A stretch of 64,000 nt of DNA from JACMLD01 sp038229695 (GCA_038229695.1 JBBROE010000007.1:1-64000), one strand, 5' to 3'; counted from the stretch's first letter, positions 53,011-62,671 are shown. Program-made: numbers and translations. The notes: generated from the sequence alone by a model not told the origin.

Positions 53011-55440
53011 ATGACAAAAACACTGACCTGGCCCGGCGCTTTATTGCTGGCCGTATTCATGATATCTCATGCCGGCGCGCAGGTGGCGGAAACGGTTAAA
53101 CTTTCCAATGGATGGTCCCTCACCCCGGCGGGCAAACACCTGCAGCTGGGCGATTTGCCGCTGAATATTGCCGTGTCGGCAAACGGGAAATATATGGCGG
53201 TGACCAACAACGGCCAGAGTACCCAAAGTATCCAGCTGATCGATCCGCAGGCGGAAAAAATACTGGACAGCATCAACATCGCGAAGAGCTGGTATGGGCT
53301 CGCTTTCAGCCCGGATGGTAGAAAATTATATGCTTCCGGTGGTAATGACAACTGGATCCTCCAATATGCCGTCATCAACAACAGACTGGTGCTGCAGGAC
53401 AGTATCCTCCTGGGTAAGAAATGGCCGGAGCATATTTCTCCTGCCGGCCTTGCCATCAACCCCGGGAGGCAGGTGATGTACGTGGTGACCAAAGAAAACA
53501 ACATGCTTTATATCGTGGATATGAAGTCGAAAACCGTAACGAAACAATTACCGCTTGGCGGGGAAGGCTTTACCTGCCTGCTTTCGGGAGACAGGAAAGA
53601 ATTGTACATCAGCTGCTGGGGCTGTGATAAGATCATTATACTGAATACAGCCACCAATGAATTCTCAGGTGAAGTGGCAGTCGGCGATAACCCCAATGCC
53701 CTGTGCCTCGCCGGGCGCGGTAAAATACTTTATGTAGCCAATGCCAACGACAACAGTGTTTCGGTTATTGATGTGGCCCGGAGAAAGGTGATTGAAACAT
53801 TGCAGACTGCGCTGTACGCCGGCGCGCCAAGTGGCTCCACCACCAATGGGCTGGCGCTGAGTGCCGATGAAAAAACTTTGTATATCGCGAATGCCGATAA
53901 CAATTGCCTGGCTGTTTTTGATGTGAGTAAGCCCGGTGGCAGTAAAAGCAGGGGTTTTATCCCCGTGGGGTGGTATCCTACTTGCGTGGCCGTGCAGGGA
54001 AAAAGAATTTTTGTGAGCAACGGCAAGGGATTTACGTCACTCGCCAATCCATACGGGCCCAACCCGATCCGCAAAAAAGAAGAAGTGATCTTCCAGGGAG
54101 GTGACAGGAGTAAACCGGTGGATGTGCAATATATCGGAGGATTGTTCAGGGGAACACTGAGCATCATTCCCGAACCTTCGGCGGACCAGCTCGCCAGGTA
54201 TACAAAAATGGTGTACAGCAACACGCCCTACACAAAAGAAAAAGAAACGGTTACGGCAGGAGAAAAAGGGAATCCTGTTCCGATGAAAACGGGAGACGCT
54301 TCCCCGATCAAATATGTATTTTATATCATTAAGGAAAACCGTACCTACGACCAGGTGCTGGGTGACATTAAAAAAGGCAACGGCGATCCCGGCCTGGTGT
54401 TGTTTGGCGAAAACATTACGCCCAACCTCCATAAACTGGCCAATCAATTTGTGTTGCTGGATAATTTTTATGTAGATGCAGAAGTGAGTATGGACGGTCA
54501 CAACTGGAGTATGGGTGCCTACGCAACGGATTACATCGAGAAAACCTGGCCGACCAGCTATGGCGGCAGGGGAGGTGTATACGACGGCGAAGGCAACCGC
54601 GCAATTGCGAATAATAAGAATGGGTTTATCTGGAACCAGTGCCAGCGGGCCGGCGTCAGCTATCGCACCTACGGCGAGTTCGCTGACAATGCCAGGCCCA
54701 ACATCTCCATTTTGAAAGATCATGTTTGCCCTTACTACCATGGATTTAACCTTGCCTACCGGGATACCAGCAGGGTAAACGAGTGGATACAGGAATTTGA
54801 TTCACTGGTGGCAACCGGCAGTGTTCCGCATTTCAACACCGTGCGGCTGGGTAACGATCATACGGAAGGACTGAAAAAAGGACGCCCGACCCCTTATGCT
54901 CACCTCGCAGACAACGACCTGGCGGTGGGGATGTTTGTTGAGCACCTCAGCAAAAGCCCGATATGGAAAGAAAGCGTAGTGTTCGTGCTGGAAGACGATG
55001 CGCAGAACGGGTCGGACCATGTGGACGCCCATCGCAGCACGGCCTATGTCGCCGGCGGATTTGTAAAAAGAGATTTTGTAGACCATACCCCGTATTCCAC
55101 CTCCTCGATGCTCAGGACCATCGAACTGATCCTGGGGATGCCCCCGATGACGCAGTACGATGCGGCTGCTGTACCGATGTACAATTCGTTCATGCCCACA
55201 CCCGACACCCGTGCGTTCGTGACGGTAGCGCCAAAGGTGGACTTCAACCAGAAAAATGTGGCGCTCAATGAATGGCAGCGGCGGTCAGAAAAATTCAACC
55301 TGGCGAGGGAAGATGCCGTGCCGGATTTGGAATTCAACTATGTGCTCTGGCATGGTCTTAAAGGCAGTGATGTGCCATTTCCCGCACCGAAAAGGGCGGC
55401 CTTTGTGCAGCCGGTACCGCAAAAAGATGAAGACGACTGA
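53011..55440 (+). CDS. YncE-like beta-propeller fused to phosphoesterase (alkaline-phosphatase-fold) domain
   Basis: An 809-residue exported protein with a signal peptide (MTKTLTWPGALLLAVFMISHAGAQ). Residues about 45-340 are a seven-bladed YVTN/YncE-type propeller with repeats such as GKILYVANANDNSVSVIDV and EKTLYIANADNNCLAVFDV. Residues about 430-760 are a phosphoesterase domain of the phospholipase C/acid phosphatase AcpA type: FYIIKENRTYDQVLGDIKKG, then FGENITPNLHKLANQFVLLDN, then DGHNWSMGAYATDYIEKTWP, and later VLEDDAQNGSDHVDAHRSTA with metal-binding aspartates and histidines. It probably cleaves phosphate esters in the periplasm or outside. Such two-domain proteins are known in Bacteroidota, but the substrate is not established. 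It converges with carB. Confidence 0.88.
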   Translation: MTKTLTWPGALLLAVFMISHAGAQVAETVKLSNGWSLTPAGKHLQLGDLPLNIAVSANGKYMAVTNNGQSTQSIQLIDPQAEKILDSINIAKSWYGLAFSPDGRKLYASGGNDNWILQYAVINNRLVLQDSILLGKKWPEHISPAGLAINPGRQVMYVVTKENNMLYIVDMKSKTVTKQLPLGGEGFTCLLSGDRKELYISCWGCDKIIILNTATNEFSGEVAVGDNPNALCLAGRGKILYVANANDNSVSVIDVARRKVIETLQTALYAGAPSGSTTNGLALSADEKTLYIANADNNCLAVFDVSKPGGSKSRGFIPVGWYPTCVAVQGKRIFVSNGKGFTSLANPYGPNPIRKKEEVIFQGGDRSKPVDVQYIGGLFRGTLSIIPEPSADQLARYTKMVYSNTPYTKEKETVTAGEKGNPVPMKTGDASPIKYVFYIIKENRTYDQVLGDIKKGNGDPGLVLFGENITPNLHKLANQFVLLDNFYVDAEVSMDGHNWSMGAYATDYIEKTWPTSYGGRGGVYDGEGNRAIANNKNGFIWNQCQRAGVSYRTYGEFADNARPNISILKDHVCPYYHGFNLAYRDTSRVNEWIQEFDSLVATGSVPHFNTVRLGNDHTEGLKKGRPTPYAHLADNDLAVGMFVEHLSKSPIWKESVVFVLEDDAQNGSDHVDAHRSTAYVAGGFVKRDFVDHTPYSTSSMLRTIELILGMPPMTQYDAAAVPMYNSFMPTPDTRAFVTVAPKVDFNQKNVALNEWQRRSEKFNLAREDAVPDLEFNYVLWHGLKGSDVPFPAPKRAAFVQPVPQKDEDD

Positions 55441-55458
55441 GCCCGGCAGGGCCGTTAA

Positions 55459-55489
55459 ATAAATAGCCGGCGCTGAGCCGGCTATTTAT
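55459..55489. terminator. Bidirectional terminator between the phosphoesterase gene and carB
   Basis: A 13 bp perfect stem, with arms ATAAATAGCCGGC and GCCGGCTATTTAT and a five-base loop, lies 19 bp after the plus-strand stop and 45 bp after the carB stop. Its A/T-rich flanks give a short T tract on either strand. Confidence 0.8.
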
Positions 55490-55534
55490 GTATGCTGATG
55501 TGATGAACTGATTCTTCAGGGATGTCACGACAGC

Positions 55535-58360
55535 TTATTTGCTGAGGTACATACTCCGGTCTTTATACAACTGGCGGAAATACGGGTCACGCAGGTCCTT
55601 GATAAACCGGATGGCTTCGCCGGTACTTTTCATTTCAGGGCCGAGTTCTTTATTTACACCCGGAAATTTATTAAAACTGAATACCGGCTCTTTTATCGCG
55701 AAGCCTTTCAGTTTTTTCTCCATTTTGAAATCCTTCAGCATTTTGTCGCCTATCATGATTTTAGTGGCGATGTTGAGGTAGGGAATCTGGTAGGCTTTGG
55801 CGATAAATGGCGTCGTTCGGGAAGCCCTGGGGTTGGCTTCAATCACGAACACATGACCATCCTTGATAGCAAACTGGATGTTGATGAGGCCTTTAATTTT
55901 AAGCGCACGGGCGATCTTCTCTGCATATTCTTCCATGGTATGGACAACCAGCGGGGTAAGGTTAAACTGGGGTAATACCGCATTGCTGTCGCCGCTGTGG
56001 ATGCCTGCCGGTTCTATATGTTCCATCACCCCCATCACATGGAAATCGGTACCATCGAAGATGCCGTCAATTTCGGCTTCCTGGCAGCGATCCAGGAAAT
56101 GATCCACGAGAATTTTGTTGCCGGGGAGGTGTTTGAGCAGGCTGACCACAGCGCTTTCCACTTCGTCGTCGTTAATGACGATGCGCATCCGCTGGCCACC
56201 GAGTACATAGCTGGGCCGGACCAGTACGGGGTACCCGACGCGGTTGGCCACTTCCACCGCTTCATCCACCGTTTCGGCAGTGCCGTAATTCGGGTAAGGT
56301 ATTTCCAGCTCCTTAAGCATGTCACTAAAGCGTCCCCGGTCTTCGGCGATGTCCATGCTGTCGAATGAAGTACCGATGATTTTGATGCCCTTGTTATGCA
56401 GCCGTTCGGCCAGTTTGAGCGCGGTTTGTCCGCCCAGCTGAACTATCACCCCTTCCGGTTTTTCATGCTCGATGATCTCCCAGAGATGCTCCCAGTAAAC
56501 CGGTTCGAAGTAAAGCTTATCTGCCATGTCGAAGTCGGTAGACACCGTCTCCGGGTTACAGTTGACCATTACCGATTCATAGCCGCATTCCTTTATTGCC
56601 AGTAACCCGTGCACACAGCAATAATCAAATTCGATGCCCTGGCCGATGCGGTTCGGGCCGCTGCCGAGTACAATAATTTTTTTCTTATCGCTCACTTTGC
56701 TTTCACTGGCGCCGCTGTTCTCAAAGGTGGAATAGAAATAGGGGGTCTTAGCTTCAAACTCTGCACTGCAGGTATCCACCATTTTGAAAACACGCGTGAT
56801 GCCAGCAGCCTTCCTTTTGGCATACACTTCATCCTCGGTGCCGTCATTCATGATCTTCGAAATCTGTTCATCGCCGAAGCCGTTTCGCTTGGCTTTTTCC
56901 AGTAATAGCAGGGGAAGGTTGTCAAGTTTATAACGGGCAATTTCTTTTTCGATATCGCAGATCAGTTTGATTTGATTCAGGAACCACCGGTCGATGCCGT
57001 TTGTGGCTTTGGAGATCGTAGTCACGGAAACACCAAGCATCAGGGCATCTTTGATCCGGAAAATGCGGTCCCATTTGGGCGTCTTCAGGTATTCAATCAA
57101 TTCTTCGGCGTGCATCTGGCTTTTACCATAATAACCCAGCCCGATGGCGTTATTCTCCAGGCTCTGGCAGGCTTTCTGTACCGCTTCGGTAAAGCTTCTG
57201 CCAATGGCCATCACCTCCCCTACGCTTTTCATCTGGAGGCCGAGGGTGTCATTGGCGCCTTTAAATTTATCAAAATTCCAACGCGGCATTTTTACGATGA
57301 CGTAATCCAGGGCGGGCTCAAAATAGGCAGATGTGGTCTGGGTAATCTGATTTTCCAGTTCATCCAGGAAATAGCCGATGGCCAGTTTGGCCGCGATTTT
57401 GGCGATCGGGTAGCCGGTGGCTTTGGAAGCCAGTGCCGAGGAGCGGCTGACACGGGGATTGATTTCGATGGCGATGATTTCTTCGGTATCCGGGTTAAGG
57501 GCGAACTGGACGTTGCATCCCCCGGCAAAATTTCCGAGATCGCGCATCATTTTGATGGCCGTGTTCCGCATCAGCTGGAAGGCGGTATCGCTCAGCGTCA
57601 TCGCCGGCGCAACAGTGATGGAGTCGCCGGTGTGAACGCCCATGGGATCGAAATTTTCCACCGTACAGATGATCACAACGTTATCGTTGGCATCCCTCAA
57701 TAATTCCAGTTCAAATTCCTTCCAGCCCAAAACGGCCCTCTCGACCAGTACCTCATGAATGGGCGAGGCCTGGAGACCCCGGTTAAGCGCTTCGTCAAGC
57801 TCATCCTTATCATGAACAAACCCGCCGCCCGTGCCCCCGAGGGTAAACGAAGGGCGGATAACGAGCGGAAAACCGATCTGCTGCGCGAATTCCTTTCCTT
57901 CGAGAAAGGAGTTAGCGGTTTTGGCGGTTCCGACCGGTACATTAATATCAATCATCCACCGGCGGAATTTTTCCCTGTCCTCCGCCTTGTCAATCGCTTT
58001 GATATCAACACCGATGAGCCGGACATTATATTTCTGCCAAATGCCAAGATCTTCAGCCTCCTTCGCCAGGTTGAGCGCCGTCTGGCCCCCCATCGTGGGA
58101 AGAACGGCATCAATCTGGTTTTCTTCGAGAATTTGTTCAATACTTTCAACAGTCAGCGGCAACAGGTACACGCGGTCGGCCATCATGGGGTCGGTCATAA
58201 TGGTGGCCGGGTTGCTGTTTATCAGTATCACTTTTATTCCCTCTTCCCGCAAACTGCGGGCGGCCTGCGTTCCCGCGTAATCGAATTCGCAGGCCTGGCC
58301 GATAATGATGGGGCCCGAGCCGATAATCAGGACGCTGTGTATGGAGGTATCTTTTGGCAT
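55535..58360 (-). CDS. carB: Carbamoyl-phosphate synthase large subunit, lacking the C-terminal MGS domain
   Basis: The 941-residue large subunit that makes carbamoyl phosphate from ammonia (delivered by CarA), bicarbonate and two ATP for pyrimidine and arginine synthesis. It contains two homologous synthetase halves: the first begins SVLIIGSGPIIIGQACEFDYAGTQ, the second KKIIVLGSGPNRIGQGIEFDYCC near residue 560. Each has an ATP-grasp fold (FPLVIRPSFTLGGTGGGF; YPVLVRPSYVLGGQRMRIV). The protein ends soon after the second ATP-grasp (YFRQLYKDRSMYLSK), whereas E. coli CarB (1073 residues) continues with an MGS-like domain that binds UMP and ornithine. Absence of this domain is seen in other Bacteroidota CarB proteins. 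The carA gene is not in the window. Confidence 0.95.
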   Translation of the reverse strand: MPKDTSIHSVLIIGSGPIIIGQACEFDYAGTQAARSLREEGIKVILINSNPATIMTDPMMADRVYLLPLTVESIEQILEENQIDAVLPTMGGQTALNLAKEAEDLGIWQKYNVRLIGVDIKAIDKAEDREKFRRWMIDINVPVGTAKTANSFLEGKEFAQQIGFPLVIRPSFTLGGTGGGFVHDKDELDEALNRGLQASPIHEVLVERAVLGWKEFELELLRDANDNVVIICTVENFDPMGVHTGDSITVAPAMTLSDTAFQLMRNTAIKMMRDLGNFAGGCNVQFALNPDTEEIIAIEINPRVSRSSALASKATGYPIAKIAAKLAIGYFLDELENQITQTTSAYFEPALDYVIVKMPRWNFDKFKGANDTLGLQMKSVGEVMAIGRSFTEAVQKACQSLENNAIGLGYYGKSQMHAEELIEYLKTPKWDRIFRIKDALMLGVSVTTISKATNGIDRWFLNQIKLICDIEKEIARYKLDNLPLLLLEKAKRNGFGDEQISKIMNDGTEDEVYAKRKAAGITRVFKMVDTCSAEFEAKTPYFYSTFENSGASESKVSDKKKIIVLGSGPNRIGQGIEFDYCCVHGLLAIKECGYESVMVNCNPETVSTDFDMADKLYFEPVYWEHLWEIIEHEKPEGVIVQLGGQTALKLAERLHNKGIKIIGTSFDSMDIAEDRGRFSDMLKELEIPYPNYGTAETVDEAVEVANRVGYPVLVRPSYVLGGQRMRIVINDDEVESAVVSLLKHLPGNKILVDHFLDRCQEAEIDGIFDGTDFHVMGVMEHIEPAGIHSGDSNAVLPQFNLTPLVVHTMEEYAEKIARALKIKGLINIQFAIKDGHVFVIEANPRASRTTPFIAKAYQIPYLNIATKIMIGDKMLKDFKMEKKLKGFAIKEPVFSFNKFPGVNKELGPEMKSTGEAIRFIKDLRDPYFRQLYKDRSMYLSK

Positions 58361-58393
58361 TTTTTTCAGTGTATTAACCTAAAACAAATTGCG

Positions 58394-58401
58394 CAAAAGT
58401 A
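58394..58401 (-). promoter_or_regulatory. Candidate -7 element for carB
   Basis: On the minus strand TACTTTTG matches TAnnTTTG, 34 bp before the carB ATG. No TTTG stands at the -33 position. Confidence 0.45.
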
Positions 58402-58553
58402 AGGGACTGCAGGAAAACAGCGCCGTTAATTTTCAGGCAGGATTTCGGGGCAACGCGCCCGGCCGGGGAGCGTTCATGCCGGCCCGACAGACAGGCATGC
58501 CTCATCGCTGGCCGACACGGATGGTATACCGGTGGCCGCCGGGGCTGAACATT

Positions 58554-58578
58554 AAAAAACCCCGGCGAACGGCCGGGG
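58554..58578 (-). terminator. Intrinsic terminator of the small secreted-protein gene
   Basis: Arms CCCCGGC and GCCGGGG with a five-base loop are followed on the minus strand by TTTTTTAATG. It lies about 22 bp after the stop at 58600. Confidence 0.88.
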
Positions 58579-58599
58579 TGAACTATGTGAAACTGTCAT

Positions 58600-58815
58600 T
58601 CAATTCGTGTGAAAAGACGCCCACTCCACTTCATCCAGGATCACCTGCCCTTTGCGAATCGCAATTCGCTTCCTGGCAAGCTGCCGTTTTTCATTATATC
58701 CGGTTTTCCACTTGTAAACCAGTTTCTGCTTTGCGTCCTGGCCTTTTACCCAACCTACGAAAGTAGCCACAACCATGACTACGGTGAGTAAAAAGTTCTT
58801 GTAAAAATTTTTCAT
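58600..58815 (-). CDS. Small secreted protein of unknown function
   Basis: A 71-residue protein. From the ATG at 58815 it begins MKNFYKNFLLTVVMVVATFVGWVKGQ, a good signal peptide, followed by about 45 mature residues that are basic (KLVYKWKTGYNEKRQLARKR) and end EVEWASFHTN. In-frame ATGs further upstream would place non-signal sequence in front. Its own terminator follows. I do not recognise a family. Short basic periplasmic peptides of this kind may be structural or regulatory; nothing more can be said. Confidence 0.62.
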   Translation of the reverse strand: MKNFYKNFLLTVVMVVATFVGWVKGQDAKQKLVYKWKTGYNEKRQLARKRIAIRKGQVILDEVEWASFHTN

Positions 58816-58980
58816 GATAAATAGTTGCCTGTACATTATGATAGACATCAGCCGTATGACAAACGCTGTACCATTTTTAAAAAAAGTCTGTACCACGAAG
58901 CGGTAATTTTTTGAAAACACTGTTAAGAAATTGACAACAGCTTTACGCCCGTCGTCAAGACTGGATTGAACGCAACCCGT

Positions 58981-58988
58981 TAGCTTTG
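58981..58988 (+). promoter_or_regulatory. Candidate -7 element for the M23-peroxiredoxin pair
   Basis: TAGCTTTG matches TAnnTTTG about 125 bp before the M23 start. No good -33 element is found at the right distance. Confidence 0.38.
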
Positions 58989-59112
58989 CACGGACAAGCG
59001 CGTGGTTAACCGAAAATTCCGGCAACAGTTAGTGGTGTTTTTACCCGGCGATCTGCAGTGAGCTTCCCGCGCGTTACGGGGGATAAGCGGTGAAGCAGTA
59101 AAAAAATATAAC

Positions 59113-60819
59113 ATGAAGGGGTTTTGTTTAATGATCTTGCTCTGTGCAGCCAACAGCGGCCACAGCCAGTTAAACAAAATTGTGGTTTACCCGAAAGGTT
59201 ATTTTCGCAGCCCGCTTGATATCCCTTTGACCCTGGCGGGCAATTTCGGCGAGCTTAGGCCGAACCACTTTCACATGGGGTTCGATCTGAAAACTGATCA
59301 CCATGAGAATATGCCGGTTCATGCTGCGGCGGACGGGTATATTGCGAAGATAAAAATAGAACCTGCTGGCTTTGGGCGCGCGATTTACATCAACCATCCC
59401 AATGGGCTCACTACCGTTTATGCGCACCTGAACGCCTTCGTTCCGGGGCTGGAGGACTGGATAACCAAACAGCAGTACAGCCGTGAGACCTGGCGCATCT
59501 TTGCCGATCTGCCGCCGGGGTTATTTTCCATAAAGAAAGGTGATCTCATTGCCCACAGCGGTAACACCGGGGGAAGCCAGGGTCCCCATCTCCATTTTGA
59601 AATCAGGGCTACGGAAGGCGACGTCAACCTGAACCCGGTATTGTTTGGACTGCCATTTCTAGACGACACCCGCCCTGTAGTCAGTGGGTTTGCCATTTAT
59701 GACAGGCAGAGAAGCGTCTATGAGCAGGTGCCAGTAATGCTGGCAGTGAAAAAGTCGGCCGGGGGTTACGAGCCGGCAGCGGGAATCGCCATTGTGCACA
59801 CGCCCCTCATCAGTTTCGGCATACGTGCTTTTGACACACAGACCGGTTCCGGTAATCACCTGGGTATTTTCGAAGCGGCGTTGTACGACGATGAAAAGTA
59901 TGTGATTGGATTCAGGATGGACCGCATCAGTTACGACAACACCCGTAACATCAACGCGCATATTGATTACCGGACGCATGCGTCTGGCGGCCCGTATGTC
60001 CAGCAGCTGTTCCGGCTGCCAGGGTACCTCCATTCCATTTACCAGCCCGAAACAGCAGATGGCACAATTGATCTTACGGATGGGGCGGTTCACCAGGTCC
60101 GCATCGTGGTTAAGGATGGTTTTGAAAATGCCAGTTCGCTGGCGATACCCGTCCGATTCAGCGGGGCTACGCCACCGGAAGCTGTGCGCCCGGGTAAATT
60201 ATTTTATCCCTTTCAACCGGATGGCATGGAGCTGCCCGGGGTAGCGTTTTATATCGGGGAACACAGCCTGTATGATTCGGTGCACATCGGCATCAGCCAG
60301 GTTCAGCCGGCAACAGGGGAGGCGGTGTCACCGCAATTTAGTATCGGGAATGCCGACATTCCACTACAGGATTCCGTGTTAATCAGGATAAGACCTTCTG
60401 TGCCGCTCGATGCCATGCAGCTGCAGCGTACCGTTATGGAATGCCGCTCAGGCACTCATCCTACCGTTGTTAAAGTAGCATGGCAGAAAGGCTGGGCGGC
60501 AGCGCATGTGCGGGAGCTGGGCAAGTTCAGGCTGCTTACGGACCAGACTGCTCCGCAGATCATCCCGGTGGGCGTCAAAAATGCGGCAAGCCTGGGCCGT
60601 GCTTCCAGCATAACACTTTCGGTTCGGGATAACCGGGGCGTTGTAAAGAATTTCAGGGCAACATTAGATGGAAAATGGCTGCGGTTTAGCAACGACAAGG
60701 GGCGGAACTTCGTGTATATCTTTGATGCGCGGTGTGGCAGGGGAAAACACGAGTTGCAGGTTACCGCAAAGGACGAAGCCGGCAATACCGCGCAGCGGTC
60801 CTTTTTGTTTACGCGCTAA
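59113..60819 (+). CDS. M23-family metallopeptidase with long C-terminal beta-rich region
   Basis: A 568-residue exported protein with signal peptide MKGFCLMILLCAANSGHSQ. The M23 domain lies at about 35-185: FHMGFDLKTDHHENMPVHAA contains the first histidine and aspartate ligands, and GGSQGPHLHFEIR the HxH pair. The region is interrupted by an insertion (about 105-145) absent from shorter M23 proteins. Residues about 195-560 are beta-rich and look like Ig-like or fibronectin-like modules, ending KGRNFVYIFDARCGRGKHELQVTAKDEAG. The ligands are intact, so endopeptidase activity on peptidoglycan is likely. It is followed by the peroxiredoxin gene after 19 bp. Confidence 0.9.
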   Translation: MKGFCLMILLCAANSGHSQLNKIVVYPKGYFRSPLDIPLTLAGNFGELRPNHFHMGFDLKTDHHENMPVHAAADGYIAKIKIEPAGFGRAIYINHPNGLTTVYAHLNAFVPGLEDWITKQQYSRETWRIFADLPPGLFSIKKGDLIAHSGNTGGSQGPHLHFEIRATEGDVNLNPVLFGLPFLDDTRPVVSGFAIYDRQRSVYEQVPVMLAVKKSAGGYEPAAGIAIVHTPLISFGIRAFDTQTGSGNHLGIFEAALYDDEKYVIGFRMDRISYDNTRNINAHIDYRTHASGGPYVQQLFRLPGYLHSIYQPETADGTIDLTDGAVHQVRIVVKDGFENASSLAIPVRFSGATPPEAVRPGKLFYPFQPDGMELPGVAFYIGEHSLYDSVHIGISQVQPATGEAVSPQFSIGNADIPLQDSVLIRIRPSVPLDAMQLQRTVMECRSGTHPTVVKVAWQKGWAAAHVRELGKFRLLTDQTAPQIIPVGVKNAASLGRASSITLSVRDNRGVVKNFRATLDGKWLRFSNDKGRNFVYIFDARCGRGKHELQVTAKDEAGNTAQRSFLFTR

Positions 60820-60838
60820 TATAAATTCAAATAACGTT

Positions 60839-61315
60839 ATGAACAGGGCATTACAGGAAGGCAATAAGGCACCGGCTTTCAGGGCGGTGGACGACAACGG
60901 GCAGCCGCAGTCGCTCGCTGACTACAAGGGGAAAAGGCTGGTACTTTATTTTTATCCGTCTGACGACACACCAGCGTGCACGGTACAGGCCTGTAACCTC
61001 AGGGATAACTTCGGGTCATTGAAAAAAGCAGGGATAACCATCCTTGGCATCAGCCCGGATGATACTGCCAGCCACAGGAAGTTCCGTGAAAAGTTTGATT
61101 TACCCTTCCCGCTGCTGGCTGATCCGGAGCATAAAATCATCGATAAGTACGGGGTTTGGGGGCCGAAAAAATTATATGGCCGTGAATATACCGGGTTACA
61201 CCGCACCACATTCCTGGTGGATCAAAAGGGGATCATCCGTAAAATATTTTTACGACCGCGGAACAAACAGCATGCGGAAGAAATTATGGAAGCGTGGAGC
61301 GTACTGGATAAGTGA
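60839..61315 (+). CDS. bcp: Thioredoxin-dependent peroxiredoxin (Bcp/PrxQ type)
   Basis: A 158-residue peroxiredoxin reducing hydrogen peroxide and organic hydroperoxides. The start at 60839 gives MNRALQEGNKAPAFRAVDDN, the usual beginning; the open frame runs further upstream only through the end of the M23 gene. The peroxidatic cysteine is C47 in TPACTVQAC and a likely resolving cysteine is C52, the five-residue spacing of E. coli Bcp. Later blocks are TILGISPDDTASHRKFREKF, KIIDKYGVWG and RTTFLVDQKGIIRKIF. It is co-transcribed with the M23 gene and converges with the deacetylase-like gene. Confidence 0.93.
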   Translation: MNRALQEGNKAPAFRAVDDNGQPQSLADYKGKRLVLYFYPSDDTPACTVQACNLRDNFGSLKKAGITILGISPDDTASHRKFREKFDLPFPLLADPEHKIIDKYGVWGPKKLYGREYTGLHRTTFLVDQKGIIRKIFLRPRNKQHAEEIMEAWSVLDK

Positions 61316-61339
61316 TCCCCCGGCACAGACGCGGTGTAA

Positions 61340-62668
61340 TCAGAAATTATAAGCGTCCCAGTAGACACTTTCTTTCATAAACAATTCATACATCTCCTTC
61401 CAGCCTTTTAACATTTTGTCCGAACCGAGAAAGCTGTTGTGCCAGATGGTTACCATCAGGCCATTGAGTTTCTTTATGGTGTTGTAATAATAAACCAGCT
61501 CGTCATAAGCCTGCCGGGGATCGATTTTCTGCTCATGAAACGCGGTGGAGTCCATGAAGCAGAAGGGGAAAAGGTGCAGGTCAGTGGCGATATTTTTTTC
61601 AAGGTCGAACCAGAAAAACGAAGAGGCCACGGAAGCCCGGAAGCCATTGATGCTGCCGTAACCCATGGAATAATCTTTCAGCAATCCGCAGGAAATGTAT
61701 CGCTGGTAATTTTGAGGCAGCAGGAATTTGATGTAGTGCTGGCGGGTATGGACAATTTTCCGTTCGGCAATCACTTCCATCCAGTCTTTTTCTTCACGTA
61801 GTATTTGATCCGACTGGGCGACACTGCTTTGCCAGGAAGGGTGAAGCCCCACCTTATAGACTACGGCAAAATAGGCGATAAGTTCCTGCAGGGCTTTGGA
61901 AGAGGTATCGGTGTTCCGGTCATAGCCCTGTAATTTTTGGGCGACGAGGAAAAAATAGATGGGTTTTATTTTGCAATAGAGATGTAGCGCATCTAACCAT
62001 TCGTAAGCATCGTAGGGGTCAGGAATGGTTCCGCGGAGCACCTGCCAACGTTCTTTGATAAGATGAAACCTGCCGCTTTTAGCTGCGGATGCGATGCCGG
62101 CAGCTTGCCGGAAAAGACTTTTATGCCGGTAAGACCAGGCCATGTCGATATCGTAAGACGGAATATATTTAAACGGCCTGCGGCGAAAGGTCAGTTCAGG
62201 AAATTTTTTCTTCAGGCTTTGTTTCAGATCATTCAGCCAGAAATTGACCACAGGTTGGTTGATAAAATGTTCTTTGAAAGCCAGCGAGGCCGTATGGGGG
62301 AACCTGCCGTATTCATCGGGGTCAAAAGGCAGGTATTCTTCGTACCGGCTCAACAGGTAGAAAGAAGCCGCCAGCAGATCGAAAGGAAAATCTCCTTTGG
62401 TTTGGAAAAACGCCATATGGTAATTCACTTCAAAACACTCGAGAGGCTGGGGCTGGATGGTCGTTTCAAAAAGAAGGGGAACGGGCTGCAGGTAAAATTC
62501 CTGTTCCGAATAGTCCTGGTCTGAATAATTGAAGCGGGGTCCTGTGGAGGCCTTAAACAATTCCCGGTTGGTGGTGAAAGCAATGGGTGAATCAAATAAA
62601 TCAGTGCCGATAAAATCTACAATATAGCGAAGCCTGTTGGTAATGGTATGCGCGTAGAATAGTAACAT
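61340..62668 (-). CDS. Polysaccharide-deacetylase-like protein (DUF7033-type N-terminus)
   Basis: A 442-residue protein without a signal peptide. Residues 1-150 form an N-terminal domain (VNYHMAFFQTKGDFPFDLLAA in it) found ahead of deacetylase-like domains in Bacteroidota. From about 165, KYIPSYDIDMAWSYRHKS carries a DxD-like start of an NodB/CE4-type barrel. HPSWQS and HTRQHYIKFLLPQNYQ supply histidine and arginine, and DYSMGYGSINGFRA and TIWHNSFLG the later motifs. The metal site is altered compared with classic NodB, so activity is uncertain. It may modify envelope polysaccharide. It has its own promoter. Confidence 0.78.
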   Translation of the reverse strand: MLLFYAHTITNRLRYIVDFIGTDLFDSPIAFTTNRELFKASTGPRFNYSDQDYSEQEFYLQPVPLLFETTIQPQPLECFEVNYHMAFFQTKGDFPFDLLAASFYLLSRYEEYLPFDPDEYGRFPHTASLAFKEHFINQPVVNFWLNDLKQSLKKKFPELTFRRRPFKYIPSYDIDMAWSYRHKSLFRQAAGIASAAKSGRFHLIKERWQVLRGTIPDPYDAYEWLDALHLYCKIKPIYFFLVAQKLQGYDRNTDTSSKALQELIAYFAVVYKVGLHPSWQSSVAQSDQILREEKDWMEVIAERKIVHTRQHYIKFLLPQNYQRYISCGLLKDYSMGYGSINGFRASVASSFFWFDLEKNIATDLHLFPFCFMDSTAFHEQKIDPRQAYDELVYYYNTIKKLNGLMVTIWHNSFLGSDKMLKGWKEMYELFMKESVYWDAYNF

Positions 62669-62671
62669 CCG

